Origin: an uncultured Acetatifactor sp.
GTDB lineage: Bacteria > Bacillota > Clostridia > Lachnospirales > Lachnospiraceae
Assembly: GCA_910584235.1 (NCBI GenBank)
Contig: CAJTZD010000017.1
Location: 1 to 55,340, forward strand
Reading direction: 5' to 3'
DNA: 55,340 nt
The notes under the pieces were generated by a model. It made no database searches. It was not told the DNA's origin and was given only the letters and a program-made list of their open reading frames with translations. Made by a program: the position numbers and the translations under genes. Below, one piece after another: positions 50,634 through 55,340 of the stretch (positions within the stretch are counted from its first letter, which is position 1; the number at the start of each line of letters is the position of its first letter).

Positions 50634-51938
50634 TTTATACTTCTGCTTGTCCTCCACGGAAATATTCCTGCCCAGCTGGACCTCTATGATCTTCAATTCG
50701 CTGCACGCGGACACCGTATGCCTGCAGCCTGCGGGCATGGACACCACATCCCCGGGGGATAAGCTTCTCTCCACACCGTCGATAACGGCCTTTCCCTGTC
50801 CTCCCATCACCGTCCAGACCTCGTCCCGGTGCTCATGGCTGTGGTAATGCAGGGCATGTCCGGGCAGCAGGACGATCTTGATGGTAAGGCTGTCCTCCTG
50901 CACATCCAGCACAGTAAAGCTCCCCCAGGATTTCTCCGCGTACATGACCTGCTGCTCAATCTGTTCTACAAAGGGCTTGATATAGCTGCTCTGCTCCTTG
51001 TCCGAGATCAGAATACCGTCATTGCTGGCCGCGATCACCATATCCTTACATCCCATGCAGAGAATGGGGATATTCAGCTCATTTACCACATGGGTGTTCT
51101 CGCAGGTTCCGTCCATGGCAGCACGCCCTAAGGTGCGGCCGGCCATGGCTTCGCAGAACGTGTTCCATGTGCCCAGATCTCTCCACTGGCCCTTGTAGCG
51201 CAGCACCCGGATCTCCTTTTCCCGCTCTGCCAGGGCATAGTCAAAGCTAATCTTCTTCTGCTCCCCGTACCGGTCATATAAATCCCGGTAATCCGTAAAG
51301 TCCATTTGCTCATGGGCCTTTTCCAGCAGATACCCCAGCCGGAACGCGAACACGCCGCCGTTCCACAGCGCCCCCTGGGCAATGTATCTCCGGGCAGTGG
51401 CTATGTCAGGCTTTTCCCGAAAGGTATCCACGCTGCTGACAGGTTCCTGAGACACAGGAATGATATAACCGTATTTCTCACTGGGATAAGTGGGCTCGAT
51501 TCCCATCAGATACAGATTTGCGTCCCCGGTCCGGGCCATCTCCGCCATCTCTTTCAAAGCCTCAAAATAGGAAGTTTCCACATAAGGATCCACCGGGCAC
51601 ACCACTACTATTTCGTCTTCTTTCACACCCTGCCGGTCCCGCAGATAGGCCGCCGCCAGACAGACCGCCGGAAACGTATCCCTGCGGCACGGCTCCACAC
51701 ACACGCCCACTTTGTCTCCCAGCTGGTTCTTGATCAGGCTCACCTGCTTCTTCCCGGTGGCAATGGTGATCCGCGCCTCCGGATCCACCTGGGTAATCTG
51801 GCGGTAGACCCGGCCCAGCATGGACTCTAAGCCGCCGTTTTCATCCGAGAGCATGCGGATGAACTGCTTGGAACGGATGTCGTTGGACAAGGGCCACAGG
51901 CGCTTGCCGCTTCCTCCGGACAGTAAGATTAGATTCAT
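50616..51938 (-). CDS. manC: Mannose-1-phosphate guanylyltransferase with C-terminal cupin (ManC)
   Basis: A 440-residue cytoplasmic enzyme that makes GDP-mannose from GTP and mannose-1-phosphate. LLSGGSGKRLWPLSNDIRSKQF (residues 5-26) is the nucleotide-binding loop; VCPVDPYVE, FREKPD, LWNGGVFAF and WRDLGTWNTF follow. The C-terminal ~110 residues are a cupin (HYHSHEHRDEVWTVMGGQG, PAGCRHTV) as in bifunctional ManC/AlgA proteins that also have mannose-6-phosphate isomerase activity. Mannose-1-phosphate needs a phosphomannomutase, and the mutase at 3344 could serve if it is promiscuous. AGGAGG is about 12 bases before the ATG. The gene follows glf by 16 bases, so they form one unit. Confidence 0.93.
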   Translation of the reverse strand: MNLILLSGGSGKRLWPLSNDIRSKQFIRMLSDENGGLESMLGRVYRQITQVDPEARITIATGKKQVSLIKNQLGDKVGVCVEPCRRDTFPAVCLAAAYLRDRQGVKEDEIVVVCPVDPYVETSYFEALKEMAEMARTGDANLYLMGIEPTYPSEKYGYIIPVSQEPVSSVDTFREKPDIATARRYIAQGALWNGGVFAFRLGYLLEKAHEQMDFTDYRDLYDRYGEQKKISFDYALAEREKEIRVLRYKGQWRDLGTWNTFCEAMAGRTLGRAAMDGTCENTHVVNELNIPILCMGCKDMVIAASNDGILISDKEQSSYIKPFVEQIEQQVMYAEKSWGSFTVLDVQEDSLTIKIVLLPGHALHYHSHEHRDEVWTVMGGQGKAVIDGVERSLSPGDVVSMPAGCRHTVSACSELKIIEVQLGRNISVEDKQKYKLPFSE

Positions 51939-51954
51939 TTGTTTTGTCTGCCTC

Positions 51955-53055
51955 CTAATTCAGTTCCGTATCGCACAGCTTTAGCGCTGCTGCGATTACC
52001 TTATCCATATCGTAATATTTGTATTCGCCCAGCCTGCCGCCGAAGATGACTCTCGCCTCCCCGGCCGCCTTTGCCCTGTACCGCTCGTAGAGGGCGTTAT
52101 TCCGCTCGTCATTTACGGGGTAATAGGGTTCGCCGCCTTTCTTCCATTCGCTGGAGTACTCCCTGGAAATGATGGTAGTGGGCTGTTTGCCGAATTCGAA
52201 ATGCTTGTGCTCAATGATTCTGGTATAGGGCACCTCCCGCTCTGTGTAGTTTACCACCGCGTTGCCCTGGTAGTTTTCCATCTCAAGCTCCTCTGTCTCG
52301 AAGCGGACGCTGCGATAGGAAAGGACTCCAAGCTCATAGTCGTAAAACTGGTCGATCATGCCCGTATAGATGATCTTGTCCGCCATCCCGTCCAGCTCCT
52401 GTCTGTGCTTTAGATAATCCGTACGCAGACGCACTTCGGTACCCTCCAGAAGCTTTTCCACCAGTTTCGTATAACCTCCTATGGGAATGCCCTGGTAACG
52501 GTCGTTAAAATAGTTGTTGTCATAGGTAAAGCGCAGGGGCAGGCGTTTGATGATAAAAGCGGGAAGCTCCCGGCACTCCCGGCCCCACTGCTTCTCCGTA
52601 TAGCCTTTGATCAGCTTCTCGTATACATCCCGTCCCACCAGGGAAAGCGCCTGTTCCTCCAGGTTCCCAGGCTCCGTGATCCCCAAATCCGCAATCTGGG
52701 AGGCGATGATGTCCTGTGCCTCCTTAGGACTTGTGATTCCCCACATTTTGCTGAACGTATTCATGTTGAACGGAAGGTTGTACAGCTCTCCGCGGAAGCG
52801 CGCTATGGGGGAATTGATATAGTGATTGAATTCCGCCAGTTGGCATACATAGTCCCAGATTCTCTTGTCCGAGGTGTGAAAAATATGGGCGCCGTACCGG
52901 TGCACCCGGATACCGTGGATCTCTTCGCAGTAGACATTTCCGGCAATATGGTCTCTTCGCTCCACTACAAGGCATTTTTTGCCCTTTTTCCCGGCCTCTG
53001 ATGCAAAGACCGCGCCGAAAAGTCCTGCGCCTACAATCAAATAATCGTACCTCAT
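51955..53055 (-). CDS. glf: UDP-galactopyranose mutase
   Basis: This flavoenzyme converts UDP-galactopyranose to UDP-galactofuranose, so the glycan may contain Galf. The 366 residues begin MRYDYLIVGAGLFGAVFASEA, the FAD-binding Rossmann motif; RRDHIAGNVYCEE, HRYGAHIFHTSD and NLPFNMNTFSKMWG are the classic early blocks, and YTEKQWGREC, FNDRYQGIPIGGY, PYTRIIEHKHFEF and EYSSEW complete the fold. Length is as expected. AGGAGG lies nine bases before the ATG. Upstream lies the 122-base structured repeat array, which must hold or replace its promoter region; I see no good -35/-10 pair there. It leads into manC. Confidence 0.96.
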   Translation of the reverse strand: MRYDYLIVGAGLFGAVFASEAGKKGKKCLVVERRDHIAGNVYCEEIHGIRVHRYGAHIFHTSDKRIWDYVCQLAEFNHYINSPIARFRGELYNLPFNMNTFSKMWGITSPKEAQDIIASQIADLGITEPGNLEEQALSLVGRDVYEKLIKGYTEKQWGRECRELPAFIIKRLPLRFTYDNNYFNDRYQGIPIGGYTKLVEKLLEGTEVRLRTDYLKHRQELDGMADKIIYTGMIDQFYDYELGVLSYRSVRFETEELEMENYQGNAVVNYTEREVPYTRIIEHKHFEFGKQPTTIISREYSSEWKKGGEPYYPVNDERNNALYERYRAKAAGEARVIFGGRLGEYKYYDMDKVIAAALKLCDTELN

Positions 53056-53075
53056 TTTACTTTTCCTCCTATTAA

Positions 53076-53398
53076 AATCGCTGCGCGATGGCTCTGAAGG
53101 GTAAAGTCACTTCGGCCCACTCTTTACGAGAGAAAGTTTCATTCGTTAGTGCTCTCATGAATCTTTCTCTCTTGCGCCTTCGCGACTTTACCTTTTTAAT
53201 CGCTGCGCGATGGCTCTGAAGGGTAAAGTCACTTCGGCCCACTCTTTACGAGAGAAAGTTTCATTCGTTAGTGCTCTCATGAATCTTTCTCTCTTGCGCC
53301 TTCGCGACTTTACCTTTTTAATCGCTGCGCGATGGCTCTGAAGGGTAAAGTCACTTCGGCCCACTCTTTACCTTTCTAATCACTGTGCGATGGCTCTG
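53076..53398. repeat. Tandem ~122-base structured repeats upstream of glf
   Basis: Two complete copies start at 53076 and 53199, and a third starts at 53320. Each unit has nested inverted repeats: GGTAAAGTC (53100-53108) with GACTTTACC (53185-53193), and GAGAGAAAG (53128-53136) with CTTTCTCTC (53164-53172). The third copy lacks the interior: it jumps from ACTCTTTAC to the ACTTTACCTTT end and then opens a fourth, slightly diverged start (AATCACTGTGCGATGGCTCTG). The array fills the gap between cvpA and glf. No gene is seen in it. The copies are nearly identical, so the duplication looks recent. Confidence 0.85.
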
Positions 53399-53932
53399 TT
53401 ACAAGTGAATTTCCTGGAGCAGGGGGACGAAGCGGAACCGGTCCAGAAAGCTTTCGATCCCCTTTGCAAGGTAATTGTGCTCATAGATCCAGGTAAGGAG
53501 CTTGCTTTTTTCTGTCCAGGTAAGGATGGCCTGGCCGATAGCTCCTATGTCCATCATCATCATAAACGCGTAAAGGGTCCACAGTACCAGAACTATCTCG
53601 AATACCCCAAAGACAATGCCCAGCAGCTTGTCCACAAAATGAATCACCGGCAGCTTAGTGGCAAGCTTTGCCGAAAAGAACACCAGCCCCAGCAGATGAT
53701 GAGCCGTCAGCAGCAGAATCAAAAGGATGACGATCACCGCCACATTAAACACCCTGCCGTCATGATAGCTGTTCACCCCATATGCAATCAGGGCGGCCAC
53801 CACGCTGAGCACCACCAGGGAAACCAGAGAAATGACCTCTTTCACGATTCCCTTTCTGTATCCGTCCACCATTTTGATCAGGGCGGCGATCACCGTAACC
53901 GCCAGCATTATATTCAGGTTCCATTCGTTCAT
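53399..53932 (-). CDS. CvpA family membrane protein
   Basis: A 177-residue protein with about four membrane segments. LNIMLAVTVIAALIKMVDGYRKGIVKEVISLVSLVVLSVVAALIAYGV is the CvpA-type start, in which the short loop with Gly-x-x-(K)G between the first two segments is conserved. PVIHFVDKLLGIVFGVFEIVLVLWTLY is the second typical block. CvpA was named for colicin V production, and its molecular job is not settled; links to envelope integrity are reported for the family. GAGGAG precedes the ATG. It follows the DUF5711-like gene by 22 bases, so the two form an operon. The 3' end touches the structured repeat array. Confidence 0.88.
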   Translation of the reverse strand: MNEWNLNIMLAVTVIAALIKMVDGYRKGIVKEVISLVSLVVLSVVAALIAYGVNSYHDGRVFNVAVIVILLILLLTAHHLLGLVFFSAKLATKLPVIHFVDKLLGIVFGVFEIVLVLWTLYAFMMMMDIGAIGQAILTWTEKSKLLTWIYEHNYLAKGIESFLDRFRFVPLLQEIHL

Positions 53933-53954
53933 CTCTTTTCTCCTCTTCTGCCTG

Positions 53955-55160
53955 TTATTTTAATTGTATGGTATCAATGGAGTCATCCGTCATCAGCATA
54001 TATTTGTAAGTATTCCCCACAGGCACCATAAGCCGCACCGCTTTAGAAAAGTTTCCGTGAAATTTCTCTCTCCCGTCTACGGTCAGAATCTGGCATTCTG
54101 TCTCATTATATATCACGAAATTGTCCTTGCCGAAAAAGATATCCGTGTAGTCAAGATCAAAATAAAAGTCTTTCACTTTCCCGGATTCGGTGTCATAGAC
54201 CTTGATCTGATATCTGTTCTCATTATTGTCCGAAAGGAACACAAGTCCAATGTATTTTCCTCCGTAGAATACAGATCTGATCTCTCTGTCATAAAGATGT
54301 CCCGCTGCCTCCTCAGGTTTATGGGCTCCCGTGAAAATAGTCAGTCGGTTGTCCCCCACCGCAAAGGCCGTGCTGTCGTCCAGAAATCCAATGCAGGGAA
54401 TCACCATATCCGTGTAGGAATAGTTGCTTACCAGACCGTCGCTGTAGTTAGCGCCCACAAGTCCGAAATTGTAAAAGGCGATGTTGGTCCGGAGAATTCC
54501 CGCGTCCACATACACATAGGCCACCATAAGCAGCTCTCCGTCAGGGGAAACGCTGATGGCCATGGGATAACCGGAATTGTCCATACGGCTGCGGCCCTCC
54601 CGGGTCATCTCACCGCTGCTGTCATAGGTATTGATCCATGTGATGTCCGTATCGGCCAGCACGGCGGTCACATTGCCTGTGGCGGAGACTGCCAGCTGTC
54701 TGATGGGCATGGCGGTGGAAATCTGTCCCAACAGCTTTTGGGAGTCCGCTATGTAAATGCTCCTGCCGTTGTATTCCCCTATGGCCACGGTCTCACCGTT
54801 TGTGGCCAGTATCACATCCTGAATCTCAAAGGTCTGGTTCCAGGTCACGTTTCCCCTGGCATCCGTGCAGTGGGCTCCGTCCTTGCTGTAGGTCAGGATA
54901 GAGCTGCCCAGTTTTATATCCGTAGTACCGCTTATGACCTCCCGGGGGCTGGTGGCCACAATGTCGTACTCTGTATAGATATGCCCTTTATATCGTATCA
55001 CCGCGAAGACGGCAAAAGCAGCAGCAAGAAGCAGAAGCAGCAGGATTCTGTATACAGAGGACAGCTTATGACGGGCTATCTTCTCTTTATAATCTATCTG
55101 CCGTCTTTCTTTCTTCTCTCGTTTCTCTTTTTCTTTCATATAGCTTCTGATGTCTGCCAT
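53955..55160 (-). CDS. DUF5711-like membrane-anchored beta-propeller protein
   Basis: A 401-residue protein. The first 30 residues are charged and cytoplasmic (KEKEKREKKERRQ), one membrane segment spans about 36-55, and the outer part is a repeated beta-strand domain reminiscent of WD/PQQ propellers (SVSPDGELLMVAYVYVD, NYSYTDMVIPCIGFLDD, GDNRLTIFTG). Proteins of this plan are named DUF5711 in Clostridia; that name is from memory. Such genes often sit beside cvpA, as here, 22 bases apart. Function is unknown; an envelope-monitoring or scaffold role would be a guess. GGGAGG is four bases before the ATG. Upstream is a second tandem repeat with an extended -10 box. Confidence 0.85.
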   Translation of the reverse strand: MADIRSYMKEKEKREKKERRQIDYKEKIARHKLSSVYRILLLLLLAAAFAVFAVIRYKGHIYTEYDIVATSPREVISGTTDIKLGSSILTYSKDGAHCTDARGNVTWNQTFEIQDVILATNGETVAIGEYNGRSIYIADSQKLLGQISTAMPIRQLAVSATGNVTAVLADTDITWINTYDSSGEMTREGRSRMDNSGYPMAISVSPDGELLMVAYVYVDAGILRTNIAFYNFGLVGANYSDGLVSNYSYTDMVIPCIGFLDDSTAFAVGDNRLTIFTGAHKPEEAAGHLYDREIRSVFYGGKYIGLVFLSDNNENRYQIKVYDTESGKVKDFYFDLDYTDIFFGKDNFVIYNETECQILTVDGREKFHGNFSKAVRLMVPVGNTYKYMLMTDDSIDTIQLK

Positions 55161-55204
55161 GGTTCCTCCCGGCTTTTGTTGCAGCGTGCTTCTGGGGCAT
55201 TATT

Positions 55205-55340
55205 GCCATGAGCATAGCAACGCTCATGGCTGTATGGCCATCCGGCCGTTTCCTGCCTGGAATAAGGTCATTATATCATGAGCACAGCAACGCTCATGGC
55301 TGTATGGCCATCCGGCCGTTTCCTGCCTGGAATAAGGTCA
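55205..55340. repeat. 70-base tandem repeat with hairpin and -10 box
   Basis: Copies begin at 55207 and 55277 and differ by only a base or two; the second runs to the window edge. Each has a hairpin, CATGAGC (55207-55213) with GCTCATG (55222-55228) and an 8-base loop, extended to nine pairs in copy one (GCC...GGC). GGCCATCCGGCC follows. Whether more copies lie beyond the window cannot be seen. Confidence 0.8.
55270..55275 (-). promoter_or_regulatory. Extended -10 box in the tandem repeat, reading toward the DUF5711-like gene
   Basis: The minus strand reads CATGATATAATGACC: a perfect TATAAT with an upstream TGA spacer, the extended -10 form. No good -35 is visible. It would give a leader of about 100 bases containing the hairpin of copy one. 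At the copy-one junction the box is degenerate (CAATAAT). Confidence 0.4.

Noticed and set aside
53076..53398. CRISPR array
   Set aside because: The copies are contiguous ~122-base units without short repeats and unique spacers, and no cas gene is near.

Overview
The window reads as a large surface-glycan locus of a GC-rich Firmicute, most likely a Lachnospiraceae-type Clostridia. The grounds are strong AGGAGG-type ribosome sites, sigma-A-like promoters in AT-richer gaps, membrane-anchored GH25 muramidases with SpaA-like domains, a DUF5711-like/CvpA pair, and no outer-membrane genes. About 40 protein genes are supported. I saw no tRNA, rRNA, CRISPR array or insertion sequence.

Layout. The first ~500 bases are AT-rich and nearly gene-free, then comes a small helical protein on the plus strand (511-1179). 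From 1286 to 27177 almost everything is on the minus strand. Read in the direction of transcription, the order is: a very large GH25 muramidase, rfbB, rfbA, a second GH25 muramidase, rfbC, the permease and ATPase of a Wzm/Wzt-type polysaccharide exporter, a methyltransferase-kinase-like protein, two large family 2 glycosyltransferases, an MBOAT acyltransferase with its SGNH partner, a hybrid histidine kinase, a phosphoglucomutase, a small membrane protein and another glycosyltransferase. A divergent SGNH protein (27384-28532, plus) separates this block from a second minus-strand operon (40334 to 28552). That operon holds polytopic membrane proteins of GT-C character, a PglK-like ABC protein, a glycosyltransferase-SGNH fusion, a GtrII-like protein, a polyprenyl-phosphate glycosyltransferase and the WecE aminotransferase. 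A plus-strand trio (40475-44872: membrane protein, acyltransferase 3, SGNH hydrolase) follows. A third minus-strand block (55160 to 44862) carries a DUF5711-like protein, CvpA, glf, manC, a PseC-like aminotransferase, two polyprenyl-phosphate glycosyltransferases, a GNAT acetyltransferase and a membrane protein.

How it may work together. Phosphoglucomutase supplies glucose-1-phosphate. RfbA and RfbB make dTDP-4-keto-6-deoxyglucose, which can go to RfbC or to WecE (dTDP-Fuc4N). ManC, Glf and the PseC-like enzyme add GDP-mannose, UDP-galactofuranose and possibly a 4-amino sugar. Cytoplasmic glycosyltransferases build a chain. The methyltransferase-kinase-like protein may cap its end, and the Wzt C-terminal domain may read the cap before export. 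Polyprenyl-phosphate sugars plus GT-C proteins could decorate the chain outside. MBOAT, acyltransferase 3 and SGNH proteins could add or remove acyl groups, and two anchored muramidases could open peptidoglycan for the polymer. No rfbD (dTDP-4-dehydrorhamnose reductase) is in the window, so rhamnose is not proven.

The strongest candidates for something new are the Gram-positive version of the capped-chain/Wzt readout system, the glycosyltransferase-transmembrane-SGNH fusion, the 1066-residue muramidase with an acidic repeat domain predicted to be cytoplasmic, and two unrelated structured tandem repeats flanking the DUF5711-cvpA pair.
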